DNA of 64,000 nucleotides, taken from assembly GCF_018294505.1 (NCBI RefSeq), contig NC_057803.1:238296397-238360396 (forward strand). The letters run 5' to 3'. Below the pieces are notes generated by a model. The model worked only from the letters and a program-made list of their open reading frames with translations. It was not told where the DNA came from and did no database searches. Below are positions 21,408 to 34,249 of the stretch, in pieces. The DNA is from Triticum aestivum (Eukaryota; Streptophyta; Magnoliopsida; Poales; Poaceae). How positions within the stretch are numbered: the stretch's first letter is position 1; every line of letters starts with the position of its first letter. The position numbers were made by a program, and so were the translations under genes.

Positions 21408-23300
21408 GTGGGACACAAGATAAAATGCCAGAATGGTGTTAATATGTATTTTGTCCCAGGATTTCTAGACAAACATCCTATCTACCCTAACAAGGATCCG
21501 AACTTTGATAATATGCTTGTTCGTCAAATGTTTATGCTTCACATTTCCCTTGGTGAAGTCTATCCCCCAAACTCCACTGTAGGGTATGACACCAAAGGCT
21601 TCTGAGTGGATCATGGATAGTGGATGCACTAATCACATGACTGGTGATCGAAGTCTTCTTATGGATTCTACCCTACGTCCATCTGACAAAAGCCACATCA
21701 TGTTTGCTGACACTGGTAAAAGCAAGGTATTGGGCCTAGGCAGAGTTGCAATCTCAAAGGATTAGCACATGGATAAAGTGATGCTTGTTGAATCCCTTGG
21801 TTTCAACTTAATGTCTGTCTCAATGCTTTGTGACCTCAGCATGATTGTGATATTTGTAAAATATCGTAGCCTTGTGGTTATGGAATCTGATAAATCTCTA
21901 GTCTTTGAAGGATATCAAAAGGATGATCTGTATATGGTAGACTTCTCCGCAGGACCACAACTGGTCGTATGTCTTCCAGCAAAAGCATCAGAGTGCTGGC
22001 TCTGGCATCGGAGGCTAGGGCATGCGGGCATGAGGAACTTGCACACTCTCGCTAAGAAGAAGCATGTCATAGGCATCGAAGGCGTCAAGTTCAAGAAGGA
22101 TCATCTGTGCAGCGCCTATGAAGCTGGAAAGATGACTCGGGCCAAGAATCCCTCAAAGACAATCATGATGATGACCCATCCCATCGAGCTGCTTCACATG
22201 GACTTATTCAGCCCTACTCACTACTCTACCCTTACTACCACTGCTTGCCTCTATGGCTTCATCATTGTTGATGATTACTCAAGATATACATGGGTGCATA
22301 TAATTCTCTACAAGACTGAAGTGCAGGATGTCTTCAGACGATTCGCCAATCGTGCCATGACTAATTATGGCATTAGGATCAAGCACATCAGAAGTGACAA
22401 CCGCACTGAATTCAAGAATACCGGCCTTGACACTTATCTTGATACATTGGGCATCACACATGAGTTCTTATCTCCATACACACCTCAGCATAATGGCATC
22501 ATGGAGCGCAAGAATAGAACCCTCATTGAGATGGCACGGATGATGCTTGATGAGTACAAGACTCCAAGGAAATTCTAGCCTGGAGCTATTGATACTGTAT
22601 GCGACGTCATCAACCGTGTTAATCTTCACAAGTTCCTAAAGAAGACATCATATGAGCTCCTGACTGGTAAGAAGCCAAACATCAGCTATTTCAGAGTATT
22701 TGGTGCCAGGTGCTGGATCAAGGATCCACATCACACTTCAAAATTTGCACCAAAAGTACATGAAGGTTTTATGCCTGGCTACAAAATGGATTCACACTCC
22801 TACAGAGTCTTTAACCTCTTTCACTATAAAGTGGTTCAAACTATGGATGTGCGATTCGATGAGACTAACGGCTCGCAAAAAGAGCACCTGCCAAATGTGC
22901 TAGATGAAGCTACACCAAGTGAATCTATCAAGCTTATGGGTACTAGAGAAATCATACCTTCGGAGGCACAGGCTGAAGAGGAAATCATCATTTCTGCACC
23001 CAATCAACATGAAGACACTGCTCAGCCTGAAGCCAATGCTGAAAATGAAGACAATGATCAGCAAGGGCAAAATGTTCGTCCAGTTCATCCTCATGTTGCA
23101 AATGAAGTACAGATTGAGAAGATAATTGATCACATCAATGCACCTGGACCACTCACTCGTTCAAGAGCAACACAGCTAACAAATTTCTGTGGGCACTTTG
23201 CTTTTGTCTCAATATCAGAACCCAAGAAAGTTGACGAAGCCTTCATGGAACCTGAATGGATTCAAGCTATGCAAGAATCAACAGTTCGAGCTGAACAATG
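21408..23300 (+). pseudogene. Element H protease and integrase
   Basis: The copia protease active site is WIMDSGCTNHM, with DSG at 21616-21624, in the same frame as the integrase ORF from 21769. Stops lie at 21763-21765 (TAG) and 22576-22578. The integrase has the zinc-binding WHRRLGH but CSAY in place of CSAC (Tyr codon 22117-22119), which removes a zinc ligand. The catalytic triad is intact: Asp 22201-22203, Asp 22396-22398, Glu 22504-22506, with 35 residues between the last two. After the core, the frame continues through the linker (22771-23300). A frameshift near 23300 leads into RT. Confidence 0.85.
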
Positions 23301-24754
23301 TATGGGAGCTTGTAAAGCATCCAGATCCTCGCAAGCACAACATCATCGGTACCAAATGGATCTATCACAATAAACAACATAAGCATGCTCAAGTTGTTAG
23401 AAACAAGTCTCATCTCGTTGCTCAAGGTTACACACAAGTTGAGGGGATTGACTTTGATGAAACATTTACTCATGTGGCTAGGCTTGAAGCCATTCGCATA
23501 CTGCTAGCCTATGCCAACCACAACAACATTCTTTTGTACCAAATGGATGTCAAAAGTGCCTTTCTCAACGTCAAAATTGAAGAAGAAGTGTATGTTGCAC
23601 AACCACCTGGTTTTGAAGACCCAAAGCGTCCTGACATGGTATACATGCTCAACAAGGCATTGTATGGCCTCAAACAAGCACCTCGAGCTTGGTATGACAC
23701 ACTCAAATACTTCCCGAAGAGCAAAGGCTTCAAACCTGGTTCACTAGATCCCACTCTCTTCATGAAGACATATGATGGTGAACCGTTTGTATGCCAAATC
23801 TATGTGGATGACATTATCTTCAGCTGCACTAACAAGAGATACAGTGATGAGTTTGGGCATATGATGCAAGAGCAATATCAGATGTCCATGATGGGTGAGC
23901 TGAAATTCTTCCTTGGTCTTCAAATCCATCAGTAGAGTAATGGCATCTTCATATCATAATAAAAATACCTCAAAAATTGCATGAAGAAGTTTGGAATGCA
24001 AGACTACAAAGGGTACACGACACCAATGCCAACCGAAGGCCATCTGGGCCCTGACGACAATTGTAAAGAGTTCGACCAAAAGGTATACCGCTCCATGATT
24101 GGTTCTTTACTCTACTTGTGTGCATCTAGGCCTGATATAATGCTTAGTGTTTGCATGTGTGCCCGATTCCAAGCGGCACCAAAGGAATCACATCACTTAG
24201 CCGTGAAGCAAATTCTTCGATATTTGGCTTACACCCCAACACTAGGATTATGGTATCCAAAGGGCTCAGAGTTTGATCTAGTTGGATTCTCATATGCTGA
24301 TTACACCAGTGACAAGGTTGATCAGAAGTCCACATCAGGCACATGTCACTTTCTTGGACGATCTCTTGTCTGTTGGTCTTCAAAGAAGTAGAACTGTGTA
24401 TCACTCTCCACTGCTGAATCCAAATACATTGCTGCTGGATCTTGCTGTGCTCAGATCCTATGGATGAAGAAAACTCTCAAAGACTATGGCATCCACCTGA
24501 AGCATGTGCCACTCTACTGCGACAATGAAAGCGCCATCAAGATTGCCAACAACCCAGTTCAGCACTCAAAGACAAAGCACATTCAGATTCGTCATCACTT
24601 TGTCAGAGATCATGTCATGAAGGAAGATATTGATATCATTCACGTCAACACTAAAGAGCAATTGGCAGATATCTTCACAAAGCCCTTGGATGAGAAAAGG
24701 TTTTGCATGTTGCAGTGTGAGCTAAATATCTTAGAATCCTCATATGTCCTATGA
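23300..24754 (+). pseudogene. Element H reverse transcriptase and RNase H (copia)
   Basis: One frame from about 23300 to 24754 with stops near 23933 and 24389. RT shows GTKWIYHNK, YQMDVKSAFLN, LYGLKQAPRAWY and the catalytic YVDD at 23801-23812. RNase H shows the first acidic motif ADYTSDKVD, STAESKYIAAG and CDNESAIKIANNP, ending at 24754. Length and motif order are those of a full copia RT-RNase H. The premature stops make it non-functional. Confidence 0.9.
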
Positions 24755-25190
24755 TTGGACACACATCCTAACGCTTATGCATATTGATGACTTAGATGTG
24801 CAACACACGAAGTAACATATATCTTCAATCAATCAAAACTTACCCTCTAATTGTGAATACATTAACGCAGAATTTGACTTCGGAGCGCCACGATAATTAT
24901 GCGCCGTGTCTGGGTCTAATACTTCCTATACGGTGGGTAATGCCACCACCAAACTTTCTCGAAGATTTTCGTTTGGCGTCATGGTTGCATTATCTTCGCA
25001 TTTGGGTTGTCTTCAACATTTATTTGATTTCAAGGTTTATCTTTGCAATGTTGATTTGGTCCCTTTATGACACACACACACACACACACACTATTCTCGC
25101 TCATTGGCGGATTTGCTCTCGGGTCGTGATGAAACATGTCTCTGTTGCAATTTTACTGCCTGAGTTGTTCGACCTGAACTTCCCCTAGTG
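24755..25190 (+). other. Spacer after pol of element H; exact border with unit G unresolved
   Basis: Non-coding, no domain seen. A (CA)n run lies at 25071-25091. The word-use of H (cttc, gaag) continues to about 25050, and repeats typical of unit G start near 25195. I see no clear target duplication, so the border is approximate. Confidence 0.4.
25071..25091. repeat. (CA)n microsatellite
   Basis: Ten uninterrupted CA units. Confidence 0.95.
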
Positions 25191-25380
25191 CTAAGTTGAA
25201 CTTCCGCCAAGATTTCCCAAATGTGGCTTGCAATATATCGATGGAAATCTATGGACATGAGTATCATGACCCAAGTTAAAATTTTGGCAAAATGTAAGCA
25301 GTTTAAGAGCTATTTTGAAAATCGATTTTTTTTCATACAAAAAAGTGAATAGTATTTTCGATCGCATTTCAAAACCATTT

Positions 25381-26772
25381 ACCGGAATGAGGCAAATAAT
25401 ATGGTGTTGAAAGCTGCTGCAAAACCGCTCCTTCCACATGTTGAAAGTTTTCTCTAATTCTCTACGGTTAAAGACTAATTTGGAAAATCGTAAACTTTCG
25501 CAAATCGAAGAGCCGAGTTCATATTTTTTATATTATTTCTAAATGGCTAATCCAATTGAGGCAAATGATATGGCGTTGGAAAGCTTATGAAAATACGCTA
25601 CTTTTTCATGTTTAAAGTTTTTTTCTAATTTTGAACGGTTTGAATGTAATTTAGAAAACGGTCCAAGTTGCACCGAGTTCGTATTTTCGAGCTAATTTTT
25701 TAACTATACATCCAAATGTAGCAAATGATACGGCGTCAGAAAGCTTGCGTAAATGCGAAACTATTTGGTATATATTCTTTATCCCAATTCCTTACTATTT
25801 TAAGTCAATTTTGAAAATGGCTAAAACGTATTTTTCACGTAACTTCTATAAACTTTATCGGAATTGGGCAAATAATATATCGTTGAAAAGCTAAGGAAAG
25901 TGCAAAACTTTTTCATGTTGATGGTTTTCTCTGATTCCTTGCTGGTTTCAAGTAATTTCGAAAATGGCGAGATCATTCGTTCTACCTTTATCGCGAAACA
26001 GATTCTTCGAAAATGCACCGCGTGAAGAACCTGAACTTCATGGCATGTCTACTTGAACTTCACTCTATTTTTCACGTGCTTTTTTTGCCCGTAGCTCTCC
26101 ATCCACTCACCGGAACACTCACCGGAATTGAGCAAGTAATATACCGGTGGAAAGCTGATGTAAACACGCAACTTTCTCGTGTTGATTGTTTTTTCATACT
26201 CACGACGATTTTAAAAGTTTTTCATCTCAAATTCATTCACTATATTCTCGAATTTCCTGTTGTTTTCACGTTGAACTTCTGTGACGTATTTTCGTTTGTA
26301 ATTTTCTCATCCATTTCGTCAGTGTTACACAAATGATATTCTTTTTGTACAAACCTCTCTCACAATAACTTTTTACTTTCTCCAACCGAGGACTTGAACT
26401 TACACAAATGATATTCCTGTCGTTTTGAAGTAATTAGAAAATGATGAGATCATGATTTCTACCTTCATCGCGAATGGAAATGCACTGCGTGAAGTAGTTG
26501 AACTTCTCGCGCATGTCTGTTTGAACTTCACTATGTTTTTGACGTGCTGTTTTTTGGCCATAACTCCCAAACCACTTACCGGAATTGAGCAAATGATATA
26601 CCGATGGAAAGCTATTGAAAACATGCAAGTTTCTCGTGTTGATCAGTCTTCATGCTCGCGAAGGTTCAATAGAATTTTTTGAATATATAAAAACGTGTTT
26701 TAAAAGGTATACATGAAAATTATAAACCGCTCATCAGAATGTAGCATATAATATACGGTTGGAAAGTTAATG
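25381..26772 (+). repeat. Left-arm array of unit G, seven forward motif copies
   Basis: Copies at about 25381, 25553, 25711, 25859, 26122, 26579 and 26733. The best copies read GGAATTGAGCAAATGATAT then ACCGATGGAAAGCT. Spacing is irregular, 150-460 bp. The words TGAACTTC and 'tttctcgtgttgat' lie between copies. Confidence 0.75.
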
Positions 26773-27137
26773 ATGTTCGGAGTCTCGTAATATAATTTTT
26801 GAACCGTGCAGGGTGGTTTGTATTCTTTTATTCTCATCTGAAACGCATTCCGTGTGGTAGTTGAACTTCCCGCTGTTTTCACCTTGAACTTCTGCCATGT
26901 TTTTTTGTTCAACCTCTCCCATAAGAATTTTTGAACTTTCTCGGGCCGAGCACTTGAACTTCTAGCAATAAAACTTTTTGCCTTTGCTTTTTCATTATTT
27001 TTTCATACAAAATGCACACAGTGTAGTACTTAAACTTCTGGCAGTTATCAATCCGAACTTCTCTCGATTACATGAAAATATCTGAGTTTTTTATAGACAT
27101 CGAACCGCTCTACCTTTTTTTATTTGAACTTCATTGT

Positions 27138-27142
27138 GTATT
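27138..27142. repeat. Target-site duplication GTATT (left) of element A
   Basis: Identical to 37867-37871, directly outside the LTR ends. Confidence 0.9.
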
Positions 27143-30100
27143 TGTAGCGACCCGACCTCAAACGGCCAAGCCTCTGTGTATCTGTGCCATCCCTGGATCG
27201 GTATGCTGGCACACACAGTACATCAATGTATATATCAAAGTGCAATCACATGTATAAATAACGTAAAACTGATATATAGCTCATAAGTCTCAACGGAGAC
27301 AAACATAAGGGTGTGGAGTCCATCAACGCCAACGGCAAGTTGAGTGTAGACCGTAACCCTACAACGTAACTGTTACTCGTCGTAGAAAATTCCTGCAACA
27401 TAAGATGTTGCAGCCCTGTAGGTCAGTACATTGAATGTACTGGCAAGTCACATCATAAGAATAATGAACCTATTGTACATGCAATTTGGCTGGTGGAAAT
27501 CTCTAAGTTTAGTTTTGTTGCATAAAGCTAGTTTTTCCCTAGAATAAAAGATATTATTCTACCACTACTGTATAGCATAGAATGAGTTGGTAAACCCAAC
27601 TCAATCCATTCCCAAAGTTTCATTTACAACCCAACTGTTTAATTAAGAGTGATGAGATCTCCCAGCATTTCCACTACTAGATGCTCAAGTTGTCCGTAGC
27701 CGTGGACACGGCTAATCGATTAGGTTTTAACACTCTGCAGAGGTTTGCGCACTTTTCCCCACAAGACTCGGTCGCCTCCCTTGAAGTTCTCGCACTGCCT
27801 GGCGTTTGAGAATAGGATGACCGAGACATAGTCTTTCGAAAGTATTCCCCCTTAACCCGCGGATAGGCCGGTACACCTACTCATTCTACATCTGCTAGCC
27901 CATCCTGGAAGGGGTCACACTAACTACTTAACTAAGCCAGAGCCCATATTGGCTTGTGGCTGCACACGTAAGCTTCTAGACATGAGAATACGAGTGATCT
28001 CTTCGAGCCTAGGCGGACGGACCACTAGTGGTGCACCACCATGGATTTCCGATGCATGCTCCCACTGTACTTCGCCACCATTCAAACCAAACCTCTGCCC
28101 AGGTAGTTCATTAAGTTATCTTGGTTCTACTTACTACTTTGTCACTCATCTCCCACAATGAACACTTTCCAATCCACGTCTACATTGGCGAGGCAAAATT
28201 AAACTTACGCGGTGGTGACAAAGGTATATGATTCAAACCTACCTCAATGAACTACTAGGTAACGGCATAGCCATCTAGCATCAATAAATCCTACCATGCA
28301 ATCCTACCACAAAAGGACTAAGTGCATAATATAAAACATAGGTAATTGGAAGAATGGTCAAATGTGAACTTGCCTGGTAATAGTTGATGAAGATTATATC
28401 ACTCTTAGAAATTTACTTAATAGAACTATTCGTCACTCTCCGATGAAAATCTATAAAGTCAAACATTGCATCCACATAAGCAATCATTTTAAAGAACCAA
28501 ATAACATGCAACATGAAAAGACTCAGAAAATCCAAAGGAACACACAACACACTTAACTATCAAAAGTAAATACTAAGTGCAAAACAACATAGGGCATGGG
28601 TGCCAAAAATTGTGACGTGGACCACAGTGCCTACTAGGCATACAAGTAAAACTACTATGGACAGATCCTAATGTGTGAAAAAAATATCGTGAGATAGGTC
28701 CAAGTGATAGGGTTTGGCAACGGTGACACGGTGCAAAAAGAATCACATCAATCGGAGCTACGATTTAGGAGATATGGTCAATTGAAGTTTGAATTCAAAT
28801 CTGAATAAAGTTCAAATTTGAATTTGGCCAAAAGTTTTCAAAGTTGGTTTTCTGGATAAAGCTATTTGAGACGAACATTTTGCCGCTGGTTTCATCGAAT
28901 TTGGACTTACAGTTAAAAAGTTGTGGCTATTCTAAGTTTAGGGGCTAAACTGCTAATTCCAGGGACTGAACGGTGAAGAAAGTAATCACGAACAGGTCCT
29001 GGCCACGTGGCAGATTTATATGGGCTGCAAGTTGTTCGCTATGAGGCTTACAGGGCGAACAACCGCCAAATAGGAAAAAAAACAGCAACCGCGGCTAAAC
29101 TAAAGAAAACCAACAATCGGTTTTAATCAAAACCGTTCGGTTTAAACGAACCGCGGTTAACCGATCTAATACTAATAAATAATAAAAAAAACTAAAGGAA
29201 GCGAACAGGAGGGTTCTCTTACAATGACGACAACGACGAACAGGGACGGTGGCGCTGGCGTTGGCCGGTGATGGGGCGGCGACTCCGGTGCTCCTCGGCG
29301 ACGGGGAAGGAGTCAGGAAAGTCGGGCGCGGCGTGGGCAGTCTGGTGGTGGAGGCGGGTGTCCTCGAGGGCGTCGGGGTTGTGCTGTGCAGGGACGACGG
29401 CTCCATGCTCCGGCGAGGACGCAGGTCGTCGGGGCGGCGGTTCCGGCGAGGCCTAGGCGGCGAAAACATGTCCATAAGATGCGCCTCAGGGAGTAATGAA
29501 GATTGACAGAAACAAAGTGAAGGTAGGGTAGTCTACGGCGAGGGAAAACTCCGGCGAGATACTCCGACTCCAGCGAGATCCAACACGGCAGTGCGGCGGT
29601 TGCGAGGAGCTAGGGACGACATGGAGTGGCAGAATGGAGAGAGGAGCCTCCGAGGCTTTTGTAGGCGCGAGCAGAGGGCTCGGGGTGCAACAGATAAGTT
29701 TATCCGTGAGGACAATGGCGCCGGTGGTTGCGGGAGCGCGAGTGCGTGCTCTATCCGAGCAGAACGAGCGGAGGTTGGAGACGAACGGGTGGGCTCCATG
29801 CGTCAGCGCAGCAGCGGGTAGCAAGCGCAGGAGGAGCACGCGGCTCGTGCGGGCGGCGCTGGCCTCCTGGCACTGGCCTGGCAGGCCACTGGTGCCCTAG
29901 CGCTGCGGCTGGCCCATGGCCTCGCTGGCCTGTGGCTGGGCCGGCTGGCCGGCGCGTGCGTGTATGTGTCCTCTTTTTTTTACAGAAAGAATAACTGCAA
30001 CGGAGGGAAAGTAAATAAAAAATCTACATAAGCATATTATATACCAAAATGCTTAGAAAAATAGCAGCAATAAGATGAACTATTTTTCAAGTTCAACTAA

Positions 30101-30751
30101 ATTCCATAAAAAATTCCTAAAAGTCAAAGAGCGCTACCATTGCATTTAAAATCAATAAAAATCATTTTTTAAATAGCAAAATGATTTCAAATTTATTTTC
30201 TCCTAATTTTCTATTGAAGGGAATCATTTTACCCTTATTTCTATTTATTTACTTTTAGGACAAAAATAATTTGAATATAATACTAAATAACTCCCAAGAG
30301 GATTTGAATTTGGAGTTTCAAACAACTTCGAATGGAAAACGAGTTTCAAATAACTTCAAAGTGACTTCCAATTTATCTCTTTAAAACTTCCAACTCTCTT
30401 TCTTCAAATATGAAGAAGTCATTTTATGAACTCATTGAGTTGCTTAAAGTTTCTAAATTTGAAATATTTCAATTGAAATTCAAATCATTTTCAAACCCCT
30501 TTTCATTTCTTTAAATGGAAGAAGTCATATTATCTTCACTCTAGGGCTTTGTGATGAAATGAATTTGAATTCATGGAGATCAAAATGTAAGATGAAAGTT
30601 TTGGGAAAGTCCTTTTATTCCCTCTCATTCAACTTTCAAAAAGTTTCAATTTTCACTCAGTTTCACACAATCATCCACACAACAATAAACAAACAATCAT
30701 AATTATTTATTTAATATAACATTCCAAAATTTAGAATTTTGGGATGTTACA
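27143..30751 (-). mobile_element. 3' LTR of element A
   Basis: Plus-strand edges are TGTAGCGACCC at 27143 and GGGATGTTACA at 30751; on the sense strand it runs TGTAACATCCC to GGGTCGCTACA. The GC-rich block at 29240-29960 surrounds the promoter and yields spurious ORFs. The TATA position (29657-29663) is altered compared with the other LTR. Confidence 0.9.
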
Positions 30752-30768
30752 AACTACCACCCTTAAAA
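30752..30768 (-). other. Polypurine tract of element A
   Basis: On the minus strand TTAAGGGTGGTAGTT directly precedes the LTR start TGTAACATC. Confidence 0.6.
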
Positions 30769-32784
30769 TGAATCTCATCCTTGAGATTCGGAGAGGCTAG
30801 AAAAGAGGTTAGGTTTGGAGGGTCTCCTTGAAAATCCATTCATCCACACAAGGTATGGGGTGCTACAACCCTTAGAAGCATGGTTACGCTTCCAACAAAA
30901 CTCATGTACCCATCCATTGGGTTGACGGTGTCAGTCTTCTCATATTCTCTGGGTTAACTCTTTCACTAGTGCTCTTCTAGTAAGGGCATGACCTTTTCCT
31001 CAAAGTCTGGAGTCCTTGCATCAAATAAGGTCCTTCTAAATCTGGGTCTTCTTAGCTGTCAGGCTGTCGCCAATGCTAAACAACTATCGAAAATCTCATG
31101 GTGGTCAACAATTACTAGTTCCTCCTGCAGGAAACGGGTCTGGGTTGAATCTCACCGCATATCATATGATTGGCAACGGGTGCATGTACAGGGTTTCCAT
31201 CATCCTGCCATTCTAAGGCTTTTGGCTTGTCGTGTCGACACTCTTCTAGGGTTTTAAGGCTCTCTGATTTTCTATCAACATATGATAGCTCATGATAGAA
31301 GTCTCCGGTATGGGGGCCAATCCATCCCGTACTTGAATCATTACCACATACATAGATAGTGAATCACGTATTATAACACTTGGGCATCCTCACAAGCATT
31401 GCAGAACTTCTCTTCTCCATGAACTGGGTTCGGGTAAATCCATTTCTTCTGCTAGCCAAAAAAAATCTCTATCGCTTCTTCACAACTCTCGGGTTTACGT
31501 AACCTCCTATGGAACGTCTGCTGATGACATCACAGCTTCCTTCAGAATTCTTTTCTTCAACAAGATTGTGCTTGTTTCCTTATCAAATCCTGGGTCCTGT
31601 GGGTTATGAGCCCACTTAAAACTTGTATATCCTTAACTCATCCTTGGAGTTACTATTGCTCCATATTCCAACATTACATCTCCTTTAAATCCAATAGTAC
31701 TTCATTACTTCATACTCTTGGGGTAACCATCATAATTAAAACCAAACTCCAACTCATTCTTCCAAACTCCACTCTATAGAATACTTTTTCTTTTCCATTG
31801 TTCAAGTGTTCACACAGACAAGTATCGCCAAAAAAATGCACTGGTTCATCCATAATTCTCTCAATATCAAATCCTTTATTACATCCTTAACCACTACTCC
31901 AAACTCAAATTTCAAAAGTACTTTATTACAAAAGCTGCCATCCACATAGTTTGGTATGGTCAAGCATTACTTCCATCTTTATTAATTTGCCCTTCATGAA
32001 GATACCTCAGTCCCACTAGAATTGTGCGACATGATCCTTCAAATCATTGATGTTTTGCTTCATTGTGGTGGCCATGAGCTTCATCTCCATCATCTCTGCA
32101 TGGACCTCTCTCAGGTATTCCTGAGTGTGACGGAGTCTTGCTTCTAGTATTTCTCCAATATGACGTATGGCTTCCATAGCAGCTTCACGAACAGAGTCAA
32201 AGAATGTTGCTCATGGTACTCGAGAAATGAAAAAAGTATTGTCCCATAGTCTTTGGGCAAAGTCCCTTCACACGGTGGAGGTGAACGTCCACATACCAAA
32301 GTTCAACTCCCTTCTCCATGAAAGGATAACCCTTGTAGACTACATCTCCTTCAAGATGAATATGCTTCATCATGTCCTTCAGGATTCTTGGGTAATCCTG
32401 ATCACTGGTCAGGGTCATTATTGTTTCCGGGCCCTTGAGAAAAGACTCGTAAAGGGTTGTCATCTATAGGCATACGATAGAAGGGGTACTCAGGATACTG
32501 TATGTATTTCCTTTGGTGAAATGTGGTTATTTTTCTGGGGAAGTTTTGGGGTCAGCTTGTCCATGGGTTCAAGGTTTTAGTCTGGGTGAGATAGCGAGAG
32601 AGGTACTCACAATCAACAAACAACTCATGACACCTCATATGAGATTCCAACCACATCAACTTTTATTGCTTCACGAACCATTACAATTTCCATTTCATAA
32701 CTCAACTCAACATCCCCAAAAATAAAAGTGTTTTCCACATTTATTACATGCTTTATTCCAATATCAAGATCTCAACTACTCTGG
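30769..32784 (-). other. 3' internal non-coding region of element A
   Basis: No ORF above ~100 codons and no motif of RT, protease or integrase on either strand. A complete pol would not fit here. I see nothing else except AT-rich sequence. Confidence 0.65.
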
Positions 32785-33707
32785 TCAAGCTCTCCTCGGG
32801 TCTGAACATTCTCTGGCAAAATGTCCTACTCCTTTGCAGCATAAACAAATGACTTCAGACAAATCCAGGGGCTTCCTGGTGGTTATCTTGGCTCCTTGGG
32901 TTCTTGGCTTCCTTGTTGGGCATTTGCTAGCGTAATGACCTAAATCCTTGCACCTGTAACAAGTGATTTGACTCAGGTCCTTTTCTGCAGAAATTGGGTT
33001 ATTTTGGGGATACATGCTCTTTCTCTTCCTCGACTTCTTTGTTCCGATCAATCCCTCTATCTCTTGTCGATCGAACTCCACTTCTTCTGTCGGGAAGTTC
33101 CCAGATACTCTTGGCTTTCCTTCGTGCAATACTGTGAAAAATGTCCTTCTTCTCCACATGAATAGCAAGCATTGGAGTAAAATCTGTTTAGGCTTTCTCC
33201 ATCAGGGTCGTTAACATCTTCCTTCATCACAGGTTCTTTTCAACTTTCCCTGAGGGCTTCTTTCACTGCTTCCTTCTGCTGCTTGGTAATTTCTTGTACC
33301 TTGGGATAAATATGACACTGGGCAGGGTACTGCGTAGTTCCTTCACACAAGAAACAAGTAACCTGCCTAGTTGGACATTCTTCACCTTGGTGATTTCCTT
33401 CACAATGAGGGCATCCATCCTTGTGTTCTTCATGGGTATGTCCTATCTCACCACAAATCTTGCATGCACAAGGTCTCTTCATTTTATTGCCATAGGGCTT
33501 CTGAATAAGACGAGACCTCAGTAGAGTCATCTTGAATTCCTCCCAAGTTTTTGCTCCGTTACATCCTTGTATGGCCTGATGCATTTTCCACCAGGTTGCA
33601 GCACTTTTTGTAAAGTACTGAAGGGCGTATTGAACCTCATACTTCCTTGCAACCAAATTGCTCCTGAAGTGATTCTCCATGCTTTGAATCCATAGCTCTA
33701 CCTCCAA
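32785..33707 (-). pseudogene. Element A gag with multiple zinc knuckles
   Basis: The capsid part (33707 leftward) has WIQSMENHFRSN and YFTKSAATWWKMHQAI ... TWEEFKMTLL, typical of the retrotransposon gag domain. It is followed by cysteine-rich motifs: CKICGEIGHTHEEH, CPHCEGNHQGEEC, CFLCEGTTQYPAQC, and about 33165 CYSCGEEGHF. After a frameshift between 33240 and 33168 come CYRCKDLGHYASKC and CLCCKGVGHFAREC. Six knuckle-like motifs are unusual; most plant gypsy gags have one. It would bind the element RNA for packaging. The ATG at 33707 may not be the original start, because the gag domain seems to lack its first part. A stop ends the protein at 32785 with no protease behind it. Confidence 0.75.
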
Positions 33708-34233
33708 CTGAGTGATCGTTCAGAGAATGCAAGTCCATCTTCATTCATCATCTATTGGGTCCAAGGGTTTTGGGATGAGATAAGAGGGATAGAGAGATAC
33801 ACACAATACACACAATATAGTTTTGAAAATAAGTTTTATTTGTGGCTGTTAGAAAAAACATCAAACAATGACAGCTCACAAACATCGCATCTAACGTAAG
33901 TATACAACAGGGGTTTGGTCCTCTAAAGTTCATATAAATCTTGGAATTCTTCAGTGTCTTCAAATTCTTCAATTCTTCGGAGGCTTCAACTATTGTACCT
34001 TCAACTCTTCTAATGTATGGTGAAGTCTGATATTTTGTCGTTCTCGGAGTGGCTTCAGTTCATCCTCCGTGTGGTCCAAAGTGAACGGGGTATTGTCTAA
34101 CTATTTGAGGTAAAAGGAAAGATTTGATAAAGCTCAGAAAAGAAGAGAGGTAAAGGACCTTTTTCAAAATAAATTTTAAGAAAAATCCTAAGGGCTTTCC
34201 AGTTTCTAGGGTCACGTCCTACAGTCAACATGT

Positions 34234-34245
34234 GCTCTGATACCA
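34234..34245 (-). promoter_or_regulatory. Primer-binding site of element A (initiator tRNA-Met)
   Basis: TGGTATCAGAGC on the minus strand, four bases after the LTR end GGGTCGCTACA. Confidence 0.9.
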
Positions 34246-34249
34246 TCTC

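Noticed and set aside
29240..29994. GC-rich ORFs in the element A LTR (and copies at 36276-37129, 55523-55928 and 63156-63700)
   Set aside because: They lie in LTR promoter/R regions, differ between LTR copies, and show no domain; GC-rich shadows.
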